A DNA stretch of 64,000 nt, taken from contig DATMAG010000100.1 in assembly GCA_035560235.1 (NCBI GenBank), positions 92,130-156,129 of the forward strand, written 5' to 3'. The translations under genes and the position numbers were made by a program. Below the pieces are notes generated by a model. It worked only from the letters and a program-made list of their open reading frames with translations. It searched no databases and was not told the DNA's origin. Below, one piece after another: positions 34,803 to 47,569 of the stretch (positions are counted from its first letter, which is position 1; each line of letters starts with the position of its first letter). Origin of the DNA: DASRDU01 sp035560235. Lineage in GTDB: Bacteria > Acidobacteriota > Blastocatellia > RBC074.

Positions 34803-35651
34803 ATGATTCTGACCTGTCCGAAATGCGCGACACGCCTGAAACTGGAAGCAGCCGCTCTGCCTGACAGCACCTTCAACGTGCTGTGTCCGAAATGTCAGAC
34901 CGTCATTTCAGTCGTCCCCTCGATGGTGACGCAGCGCACCGGGTCGGCGGTTCACAATCAGCCGATGCCATTCAATGAACCGCTTGCCGGGTTCAGCGCG
35001 GGTGCCGCAACAGCGCCGCAACCGGAGGCCGTTTTTCAGCCGCCTGCAGAGGCTCCGGCAGCGCAGAGTCCGGCAGTCGGCAGCGCGCCTGCTGCTGCGC
35101 CAACTGAACAAACACAGGATCAGATGTCGGTGCTGGCCAGCCTGCTGGCCTCGGTTCTGAACAAGTCTGCCGCGATCTCAGGCGCATACAGGCCATCCAT
35201 CAATCCGGAAGAATTTCTGCGCCGACGCAATGTGCTGGTCTGTCTGCGCGGGTCTGAGGATCTGACCCAGGTGCGTGGACTGCTGAAGAATCACGAATAC
35301 GAACTGCTCCCGGCTGAATCAGCCGAGCAGGCGCTGGAACTGCTGCAGCTGAGCAACAAGGTGGACATCGTGCTGCTTTCGCCCGATTTTCAGCCTGACA
35401 ATCAGGGCAGCACAGCGATCCTGCGATTCATCAGCGCGCTCAGCCCTGAACGTCGCCGTCGTCTCTTTCTGGTTCTGTTTTCGTCCAGCTCCCGCACGGC
35501 TGATGTGCGCGTGGCCTTCAATCAGGGAGCCAATCTGGTGATCAATGCCGGTGAAATTCACCTGCTTCCACTGGCGCTCACCAAAAGCATCCGCGATTTC
35601 AACTATCTCTATCGCGCCTTCAATGAAGCCAGCGGCTCGGCGCCGTTCTGA
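34803..35651 (+). CDS. Zinc-ribbon protein with degenerate receiver domain
   Basis: 282 residues in three parts. Residues 1-40 are an MJ0042-type zinc ribbon (LTCPKCATRLKLE and VLCPKCQTVISV, four Cys). Residues 45-125 are a Pro/Ala/Gln-rich linker. From about residue 140 the fold is a response-regulator receiver (VLVCLRGSED, KVDIVLLSPDFQPDN, RRLFLVLFSSSSRTADVRVAFNQGANLVI). The place of the phosphorylated Asp is S193 and the acidic pair at the first strand is absent, so it cannot be phosphorylated in the usual way. Being next to pilT suggests a pilus-linked regulator; this is inference. Confidence 0.7.
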   Translation: MILTCPKCATRLKLEAAALPDSTFNVLCPKCQTVISVVPSMVTQRTGSAVHNQPMPFNEPLAGFSAGAATAPQPEAVFQPPAEAPAAQSPAVGSAPAAAPTEQTQDQMSVLASLLASVLNKSAAISGAYRPSINPEEFLRRRNVLVCLRGSEDLTQVRGLLKNHEYELLPAESAEQALELLQLSNKVDIVLLSPDFQPDNQGSTAILRFISALSPERRRRLFLVLFSSSSRTADVRVAFNQGANLVINAGEIHLLPLALTKSIRDFNYLYRAFNEASGSAPF

Positions 35652-35705
35652 AGCCGCGAGCCTTTCACTTTTGACTTTTGACTGCCATCTTCCTACCCTG
35701 TCGGC

Positions 35706-37136
35706 ATGATCAGTTCCGACATCATCAGCAGGCTTCAGGCCGTCACCGGCCCGGATTACGTGACAACTGCGCCGGAGGTCGTCGCGGCCAATTCGCAGGA
35801 TGCGCTCAAACAGGTCTTCTGCGCCGATGCCGTGGTCTTTCCAGGCTCTGCTGAAGAGATTGCCGCGATCATGCAGCTCGCCAACGAATACAAATTCTAT
35901 GTCACGGCGCGCGGCGGCGGAGTCGGTTACACGGGCGGGGCTGTTCCGGTCTATGGCGGCATCGTGCTGGCCACGTCGCGCCTGAACCGCATTCTCGAAA
36001 TCAACAAAGCCGATCTGGTCGCCGTCGTCGAACCTGCCGTCAGGACTTATCAACTGGCGCAGGCCGTTGAAGCCGAAGGTCTGTTCTATCCGCCCGACCC
36101 GTCAAGCTGGAAGGATTCATTCATCGGCGGCAACATCGCGCTCAATGCGGGCGGGCCGCGGTGCGTGAAATACGGCAACACGAAACAGTTCGTCCTCGGG
36201 CTGGATTTCGTGACTCCGACCGGAGAGATCATCAGGGCGGGCGGGCGCGTGCCGAAGAACGCTACCGGCTTTCATCTCGAAAGCCTGATGATTGGCAGCG
36301 AAGGGATGCTCGGCATCGTCACGCGCGCGATTCTGCGGCTGCTGCCAAAGCCCGAAGCGCGCCGCACGGCACTGGCGATTTTTGAAACCGCGCGGGACGC
36401 CTGCAACTGTGTCGCTGATTTCACGAATTCCGGTATTCTGCCCGTCGCGCTTGAACTGCTCGATCGCACTTCGATCAACGCAATTGAGGATTACGAGCCT
36501 TCGGGCCTGCCGCGCCAGGCCGGAGCGCTCCTGATCATCGAAGTTGACGGGCTGCGCGAAGCCGTCGCCCGCGAAGCCGCCATCGTCCGCGAAATGTGCG
36601 CGAAACATCACGCCATTCAGTTCCGCGAGGCCGCTGACGACAACGAAGCCGATGCCATCTGGGAAGTGCGCCGCAAGATGTCGCCCGCCGTTGCCCGCAC
36701 CGGCATCATCAAGCTCAACCACGATGCCGTTGTCCCGCGCTCGCGCATTCCTGAAATGCTCGAATTTCTTGAAGGCCTGAGCCGTCGTTCCGGCTTTCTG
36801 ATTCCGACCTTCGGCCACGCCGGAGACGGCAATCTGCACATCAATGTCATGCTGCAGAGCAATGACGAAGCGACTCGTCGGCGCGGCGCTGAAACGGTGC
36901 GTGAAATTTTCGAACAGGCAGTGGCCCTGGGCGGTCTGATCTCAGGCGAACACGGCGTCGGTTATGCCAAAGCGCCCTTTCTGCATCTTTCGCTTACCGA
37001 ACCGACGATTGAACTGATGAAGACCATCAAGCGCGCGCTCGACCCCAATGGCATTCTCAATCCTGGCAAAGTCTTCGAAGCGCCCATGCCCGCCCATCAG
37101 GTGGGATTTATCAACAGCGATCAGCCGTGCTGTTAG
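35706..37136 (+). CDS. FAD-linked oxidase, GlcD/D-lactate dehydrogenase type
   Basis: 476 residues. The N-terminal FAD_binding_4 domain has VTARGGGVGYTGGAVP and the second FAD contact NIALNAGG. The C-terminal FAD-oxidase cap ends with PTFGHAGDGNLHINVM and ISGEHGVGYAK, where the His residues bind the alpha-hydroxy acid substrate in this family. Glycolate and D-lactate are typical substrates. No glcE or glcF gene is adjacent, so the electron-transfer partner is unknown. Confidence 0.9.
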   Translation: MISSDIISRLQAVTGPDYVTTAPEVVAANSQDALKQVFCADAVVFPGSAEEIAAIMQLANEYKFYVTARGGGVGYTGGAVPVYGGIVLATSRLNRILEINKADLVAVVEPAVRTYQLAQAVEAEGLFYPPDPSSWKDSFIGGNIALNAGGPRCVKYGNTKQFVLGLDFVTPTGEIIRAGGRVPKNATGFHLESLMIGSEGMLGIVTRAILRLLPKPEARRTALAIFETARDACNCVADFTNSGILPVALELLDRTSINAIEDYEPSGLPRQAGALLIIEVDGLREAVAREAAIVREMCAKHHAIQFREAADDNEADAIWEVRRKMSPAVARTGIIKLNHDAVVPRSRIPEMLEFLEGLSRRSGFLIPTFGHAGDGNLHINVMLQSNDEATRRRGAETVREIFEQAVALGGLISGEHGVGYAKAPFLHLSLTEPTIELMKTIKRALDPNGILNPGKVFEAPMPAHQVGFINSDQPCC

Positions 37137-37161
37137 CTGCCTCACTGCATCCATCCGATTG

Positions 37162-40863
<3,702 letters not shown>

Positions 40864-40880
40864 GTTGTTTACCTTCAGTT

Positions 40881-41090
40881 CTATCTGAGCCAGTTCAGAT
40901 TTCTTCCAGTCAGCAGTTCGCTCATCTTTGCGTGATGCGTGTTTTTCATAGCGACTGCCTGAATATCAAATCCACAAGTCCGGGCGAGCGCGCGCACTTC
41001 CGGCGCGTCGTCATAGATCATCAGAAAATCGCCTGCCAGATCCTGGGCGGACTCAAACAGCAATTCGTGATTTATGTTCGGATGATTCAT
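40881..41090 (-). pseudogene. C-terminal remnant of a D12-class DNA adenine methyltransferase
   Basis: 69 codons without the start, FxGxG and DPPY motifs that make a methyltransferase. What remains (GDFLMIYDDAPEVRALA, then VAMKNTHHAKMSELLTGRNL) matches the C-terminal block of Dam/D12-class enzymes, where the chain ends with the MKNTHH and ELLIGRDL-type motifs. It begins within codons of an in-frame stop, so the N-terminal two-thirds is lost. It is debris between metH and the metF-type gene. I infer the family from remembered motif similarity. Confidence 0.55.
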
Positions 41091-41237
41091 GAATAATGGT
41101 CACGTCTGTACTGATCCGCTTTGTGACGAGGCGAACTGCCTGTGGCCGGCAGCCTCCGTGGTCATATTGCCGACCGGGTATCCAGAAACTTCAGCAGGCG
41201 GGTTCTTAACCATTTTGATGATTTGCTGCCTTACCAT

Positions 41238-41723
41238 TCAGACAGTGCATTTGCATCCACACTCCAGTTCAATCTCAACCGGCGAAACCTTCCGCTCGAC
41301 ACCGTCGCGCCGGACGTGCAGCACGAGCAGCGTGTAGGGATCGAACACCACCACATCCCTGACGCCCTGTGACAAGTAGAAATGCGGCCCGATCTCAAGG
41401 TCTTTGGCTTCGTAGCCCCGGCTGATGATTTCAATGACAGCTTCAGGAATCAGGGTGATGGCCTCTTCTTCCTCTTCTGGTTCGCGGCAGAAGATGGAAA
41501 TATCGGGGCGTTTGAGTGAACCATCAGGAAAAGCCACATACACATCTGAAGCGTGAACGCACTCGCAGGCGCCACTGTTGTGATCAACTGGCCGGATTGT
41601 TGCGCGAATGCGATCAATCGCCTTCTGATGCTTGTAAAGCGGATGCGCCTCCCAGATCGGCAGGCCGCCAACGATTTCAAGCCTGACACCGAGTTCATCA
41701 GCTTTAAGAAGTCTGGAATCCAT
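41238..41723 (-). CDS. Uma2-family (DUF820) endonuclease-like protein
   Basis: 161 residues from ATG at 41723, chosen for AAAGGAG upstream; an in-frame upstream start at 41801 overlaps the Kir remnant. The Uma2 nuclease fold is present: LKRPDISIFC near the middle and PEAVIEIISRG, then QGVRDVVVFDP (the PD-(D/E)xK layout with D and E acids). Uma2 proteins are numerous in cyanobacteria, Acidobacteriota and related groups and of unclear role. The acidic run EPEEEEEAIT is notable. It lies among gene remnants and may have come with them. Confidence 0.8.
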   Translation of the reverse strand: MDSRLLKADELGVRLEIVGGLPIWEAHPLYKHQKAIDRIRATIRPVDHNSGACECVHASDVYVAFPDGSLKRPDISIFCREPEEEEEAITLIPEAVIEIISRGYEAKDLEIGPHFYLSQGVRDVVVFDPYTLLVLHVRRDGVERKVSPVEIELECGCKCTV

Positions 41724-41788
41724 CGCAAGATTCTCCTTTCGCTTTACCTGACTTGTTGCTGACCCTGATGGTTCAGTAAGCTCATCTT

Positions 41789-42269
41789 TCATGTTCCGCA
41801 TCGTTTGTCGCGATCATTTTCCGGCCAGTTCTGCAAACCGGCAATCTCTCTGACTCTTTCAATCAGATCAAGCCTGCGCGCATCAATCGTCAGCGAGCCG
41901 GTCTGTGTCGGGCGGTTGTAAATGTCGCCGAACTTTGGTTCCAGACGATCTCATCGTGACGATACGAGGATCGCGCGTGAACGGTCTGCGAAAAGGTTTC
42001 GTCAATGCCGGTCAGAAGGATCAGAAATTCAGCGTCCATCGCGGCCAGTTCGGCAGGGCCTTTCTGCCAGAGCGGACTGTCTTCGCTGATCGGATGCACG
42101 ACTGTCCAGCTCAGGGGAAAAAACGCCACCTTGTCGCGTTCGAGTTCGAGCGGATAAAAACGGCGCGTGCGACGCTCAGCCGGGCCTTCAAACAATGCGA
42201 CGATGGCGCCGAAGCCCAGGTCGCGGTCGCGCTCGGCCTGAACGCTGCTGATGATGACCTCTCTGCTCA

Positions 42270-42273
<4 letters not shown>
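41789..42273 (-). pseudogene. Frameshifted C-terminal remnant of an inward-rectifier (Kir-type) potassium channel
   Basis: The first frame (42273 to about 41937) carries the Kir cytoplasmic-domain signature: RRTRRFYPLELERDKVAFFPLSWTVVHPI, then SPLWQKGPAELAAMDAEFLILLTGIDETFSQTVHARSSYRHDEIVW. The original frame ends at 41890. In the next frame the sequence continues as FGDIYNRPTQTGSLTIDARR LDLIERV and ends at 41789, matching the rest of the family. A one-base loss near 41935-41941 explains the break. The pore and both membrane helices are missing, so it cannot conduct. The ATG at 42270 overlaps the upstream gene's stop (TGATG). Confidence 0.72.
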
Positions 42274-44126
<1,853 letters not shown>

Positions 44127-44139
44127 AGGAACCTGCCGT

Positions 44140-44175
44140 AAAAATAAAAATCCCGCGACTCAAACTGCGCGGGAT
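44140..44175 (-). terminator. Intrinsic terminator in the leader of the metF-type gene
   Basis: On the minus strand ATCCCGCG (44175-44168) pairs with CGCGGGAT (44157-44150), with a 10-base loop and then TTTTTATTTTT. It lies between the SAM-II aptamer and the start codon at 44126, so it is the likely expression platform. The P1 strand GCGGG in the aptamer is complementary to CCCGC of its left arm, but only over 5 bases. Confidence 0.85.
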
Positions 44176-44204
44176 CGTCGGTGATCTGTTTTGTTAACTG
44201 CCAG

Positions 44205-44264
44205 GCTTGTCAGGCTCTTTAGCAGTTTTTTAGGTGGAGCAAGTTGCCGATAAATCGCCACCCG
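44205..44264 (-). ncRNA. SAM-II riboswitch
   Basis: Read on the minus strand, GGGTGG (44263-44258) pairs with CCACCT (44237-44232) as P1. The loop holds GATTT and CTTGC, and the 3' side reads CTAAAAAACTGCTAAAG with GCTAAAG at 44223-44217. GATTT, CTTGC, A-rich joining and GCTAAAG are the conserved SAM-II positions in their right order and spacing. GGC (44248-44246) can pair with GCC (44215-44213) as the pseudoknot. SAM-II binds S-adenosylmethionine. Downstream is the metF-type gene, the usual sort of target. Confidence 0.85.
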
Positions 44265-44283
44265 CCAGATTGTTTGCAGAGTG

Positions 44284-44312
44284 AATCTAGCCCCGTCAGA
44301 AAGGAGTGTCAA
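44284..44312 (-). promoter_or_regulatory. Sigma70-type promoter of the riboswitch-controlled methionine gene
   Basis: On the minus strand TTGACA (44312-44307) and TAGATT (44289-44284) are separated by 17 bases. Transcription would begin near 44277, about 13 bases upstream of the riboswitch P1. Confidence 0.75.
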
Positions 44313-44386
44313 GCCGGAGATTTTCCCAAACGCATCATTCAGTGATCAGAACTCGCGTTGGGATTTGCAGGGTCAGGAAGGAAAGA

Positions 44387-44480
44387 TGGCGGAGACAGAA
44401 GGATTCGAACCTTCGATAGAGGTTTTAGCCCCTATAACGGTTTAGCAAACCGCCGCCTTCAGCCACTCGGCCATGTCTCC
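44387..44480 (-). tRNA. tRNA-Ser (anticodon GCU)
   Basis: The acceptor stem GGAGACA (44480-44474) pairs with TGTCTCC (44397-44391). The anticodon loop reads TTTGCTAA, giving GCU for AGC/AGU serine codons. A long class-II variable arm and GGTTCGAATCC T-arm are present. G discriminator and an encoded CCA end it at 44387. It is oriented toward the methionine locus and ends 75 bases upstream of its promoter. Confidence 0.97.
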
Positions 44481-44586
44481 GCGGCAACGCAGATTGTCAA
44501 TATTTGAGGGGGCGCTGTCAAGGTGATGTTCTGATTCCTGACCTGTGACAGCCACCCGCCTGATTTGCTTCAGAAAACAGCCGCAG

Positions 44587-46173
44587 TCAGATCACCAGGG
44601 CTGGTCTGGTGGTCCGGGTTCCGCCTTCCGAACTGCCGGCCATATAACTGGTCTCTCCGATCCACGTTCCACATTCCGTTTCGCTGGCGGCGTACTGACC
44701 AATGATCCATATTTTAGTGTCATTGGTGTCAACTGCGGCGCCGTTGTAGCTGCCCCATTCAGACGGGCCTGAAACCAGACTCTCTCTGAGCGGCACGCTG
44801 GCGTGCAGCAGGCCGGTCGCGTCGGTTGACAGCCGACCGGTGAAACGGATTGAGGGATATTCGGTTTCACTGACACGATTGAAGACCATCATCAGATTGC
44901 CGCGCCCGTCCACCATCACCGTCGGACAGAAATAATAAAAAGACGGATGACCGTAGATATGCTGTTGCGAGATTGTCCCGGCTCCGGTGTTGATCTGAAA
45001 CCACTGAATGGCGGATACGGTTGCGGGTTCGTCCCAGTTGACGGCCACGGTATGAGTTGTCCAGAGGCTGCCGTTGCGAAAGACAACGTTGCCCAGTCTG
45101 GTATCTCCCGTTTCGATTTCGACGCGCGTTCCGGGCTGCCGGGCGTTGGGCGCGAGATGATAACTGACCGTCGGCAGCGTTCGCAGCGCCAGTTGTGGTG
45201 ACTGACTGAGCGGTTGTGTCAGCCGCCACTGCGTCAGACTCTGCCCCTCGCTCGTCGCATTGAGCAGGTATTCAATGCCGGGCGTTCCGAAGGTGTGAGC
45301 GGGCTGAAGACCGAAGACCGGAGAACCATCAGGGTTGCGCAAATCCCGGCAGTCGCGCCATTGCAACGGACCTCCGGCAATCATTTCACTCTTGCTGATG
45401 ATGCGCAGTTTCGCATACTGAAAGCCGCCATTCACATCGAACATATTGGCCGTCAGATAGAGCGCCGAATTATCCAGACCGACGCCGAGGCTGTCGGCCA
45501 GATAACCGGCTGACTGACTGCCGATGAGTTCCGCATCCAGCGACCAGTTCCACCAGGCTCCTGTCGGATTGCGAGTCTGCGAAAACGAGATCAGAAAACA
45601 TGAACCTTTTTGATCCGCGCTGCGTCCGCAGGCCACGATCAGCCAGCGCCCGCAGAACTGATCGTAGATGACTCTGGGATTGAAGATCACCGTATTCGTC
45701 GCCACATTGGCAAACCAGGTTTCAAGGTCAGCGCAGAGAATCTGATTGCCTGCCTTGTCAAAGACTGCCCAGGCTGTGCTGGTGATCGTGGCGAGATGAG
45801 ATGGCCCGGCAGCGATGCTGCAATCAGCCGGTCTCCGGCCTGAAACGTTCAGCCCGGCAAAATCAGACGGCAGCCTGGGAGTGCTGAAAATGACCGAGGG
45901 TTTGAGAGAACTGGTGTCCGCCTGAAGGTGATCTCTGCCTGCTTCACTGAATTGTTCCGGCAAAGCCTGTCTGGCAGCGTCCTTCAGTCGCGCGTATTCA
46001 GCCTCGCCTTCATAACGCCCGACCGAAAACGACCTGTGAACAGAAGTCACGACTGGCGGGCGACCGATGAAATCCTTCGCGCTGATCACCGCGCCGCTGA
46101 CCGATGAATGGCTGTTCATCGTCTGCACAACAGCGTTATGCCAGGTGCCTTTGCTTTCAGGAGTACTTCTCAT
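44587..46173 (-). CDS. Orphan 528-residue beta-rich protein
   Basis: 528 residues from ATG at 46173 with AGGAG 7 bases upstream. No signal peptide or membrane span is visible. Repeated beta-strand blocks with Trp/Tyr/Gly (WLIVACGRSADQKGSCFLISFSQ, SYHLAPNARQPGTRVEIETGD, GHPSFYYFCPTVMVDGRGNLMMVFN) suggest a beta-propeller, of sialidase-like type. I recognise no named family. It has no partner genes; 776 bases upstream lack genes. Confidence 0.65.
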   Translation of the reverse strand: MRSTPESKGTWHNAVVQTMNSHSSVSGAVISAKDFIGRPPVVTSVHRSFSVGRYEGEAEYARLKDAARQALPEQFSEAGRDHLQADTSSLKPSVIFSTPRLPSDFAGLNVSGRRPADCSIAAGPSHLATITSTAWAVFDKAGNQILCADLETWFANVATNTVIFNPRVIYDQFCGRWLIVACGRSADQKGSCFLISFSQTRNPTGAWWNWSLDAELIGSQSAGYLADSLGVGLDNSALYLTANMFDVNGGFQYAKLRIISKSEMIAGGPLQWRDCRDLRNPDGSPVFGLQPAHTFGTPGIEYLLNATSEGQSLTQWRLTQPLSQSPQLALRTLPTVSYHLAPNARQPGTRVEIETGDTRLGNVVFRNGSLWTTHTVAVNWDEPATVSAIQWFQINTGAGTISQQHIYGHPSFYYFCPTVMVDGRGNLMMVFNRVSETEYPSIRFTGRLSTDATGLLHASVPLRESLVSGPSEWGSYNGAAVDTNDTKIWIIGQYAASETECGTWIGETSYMAGSSEGGTRTTRPALVI

Positions 46174-46949
46174 GCTTTTCTCCTCATTAGTGCCAGGGGC
46201 AGTTGAGCGGCCATGACGCGGGGCAGTCAGAACCTGAGTGCGCGCTGCAGGCGGTGAGTGGAAACCACAGTGGACAGAACTGTCTTCGTCTGTTTCCTCA
46301 TCCGGCTTCCGGTCAGGGGCTGACTGACGGGAACAATCAGGCAGAGTTCGCCCTCAAGTAACCTCGGGCCTGCAAACAGCGCAGCCGCGAATCACCCATC
46401 GCAACTGCTCTGGCGGTAGTTCCAATAAAACAGCAAACAGACGAACACCTCAGGCGGTCACTTCTGTTAACTGCAAGTTGTGCCACGCCACACCGAGGGA
46501 GCATCAGTCGTGCAACACGTGGCCGGATCAGTGAGGAAGGGGAAAAAAGATCAGGGGGCAATGGAATAACGCTCAAAATACGATAGCAATCTTAAGGATA
46601 CATTCCCGGTTGTCAAGGCGGGATTCGTCCGGGCGGCGGCAGCGGGCGGGTTACTCAATAACCAAATGGTGCAATTGCTGCACTGATCGGGCAGTCTGAC
46701 TGATTCGTCGGTTTTCGGAATCTGAAACTGCAAAATGTCGTCAACGGGCCGTTCAGGAATTGTCGCTTCAGGAGCTTACGATAAATCCCCGGCGAGAAAG
46801 CCTTCGTTGCAACAGGCATCCGGACGGGAGAGTGGCGACGTAAATAATCACGCAACTCGCGGCACCACGATTGCATCAGAGAGGGCGACAATAAAATGGA
46901 TGTAGTGAAGGAAAACATTGCCGGGCGCAACACAGACAAGGAGGGAGTT
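46174..46949. other. 776-base gap with no supported gene
   Basis: No coding sequence stands out: the open frames on both strands show no homology I recognise. A possible minus-strand promoter (TTGACA at 46616-46611 and AAGATT at 46593-46588, 17-base spacer) could serve the 44587 gene, but its -10 is weak. No repeat or hairpin is evident. Confidence 0.4.
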
Positions 46950-47282
46950 ATGGTCAGGCTGGAACGGAACGAGGAGATGATTGCAGCAGTTGAAACTGTC
47001 AGCAGCAATCTTTCAACCGACAGCGGGCAGCTGCTTCCTCCACTGCCGGAACTGCGCGAGGAAGTTGATTCGCTCATTGAGCAGGGCTTTACTGATCTGT
47101 GGCTGCTGCTGGCGGGTGAGGGACTCGGAGCCGTGCCTTACAAGAGAAATCACGACGGACAGCCGTTTGCGATGGTTTTTGGTGGCCAGATTCACCTGCT
47201 TGAATCGAAATTCTTTGCGCTCGATGCGCTGCGTTCGGTCGGGCTTGACCTTTCAGCTCAGGATCCGAACTACGAAGGATAG
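46950..47282 (+). CDS. Small protein of unknown function
   Basis: 110 residues from ATG at 46950, chosen for the near-perfect AAGGAGG site 6 bases upstream rather than an in-frame ATG at 46896. It has no signal peptide. The middle part reads ELREEVDSLIEQGFTDLWLLLAGEGLGAVPYK and the end VFGGQIHLLESKFFALDALRSVGLDLS. No family is recognised. It is followed by a strong terminator. Confidence 0.65.
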   Translation: MVRLERNEEMIAAVETVSSNLSTDSGQLLPPLPELREEVDSLIEQGFTDLWLLLAGEGLGAVPYKRNHDGQPFAMVFGGQIHLLESKFFALDALRSVGLDLSAQDPNYEG

Positions 47283-47318
47283 AACCGGACTCGAAGGCTG
47301 AATTTCAGTGTTTCAACT

Positions 47319-47370
47319 CAGAGCCGTGCGTTGATGATCAGGATCATCCGCACGGCTCTGTTTATTTTGA
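47319..47370 (+). terminator. Strong intrinsic terminator of the 46950 gene
   Basis: CAGAGCCGTGCG (47319-47330) pairs with CGCACGGCTCTG (47349-47360), and the loop itself contains a GATGATC/GATCATC pair. The stem is followed by TTTATTTT. Confidence 0.88.
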
Positions 47371-47569
47371 AACAATCAGTTCTGCCCTGCCCCGCTCCGT
47401 TCGCCGAACTCGTCGTTACAGCAGCCATCAACGTCCTGACCAGAAGTGGCCAGTGAAAGTGCCTTTCTCGCTGCCTGTCTGTTCTTTACCGCACTTGTCA
47501 CGCAAACCGTACACTTCTTCAGCCGGGCAGTCGGGGTTCATACAGTCACAGCCGCACAGTCAGCGAAAG

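Noticed and set aside
40864..41237. Possible cobalamin riboswitch before metH
   Set aside because: No B12-box or long structured leader; the gap holds only a short methylase remnant.
41089..41372. Plus-strand frames opposite the Uma2 gene
   Set aside because: No similarity or ribosome site; shadows of the minus-strand gene.
46655..47077. Minus-strand open frame overlapping the 46950 gene
   Set aside because: Its first half is antisense to the small gene and its Ser-rich content and lack of signals give no support.
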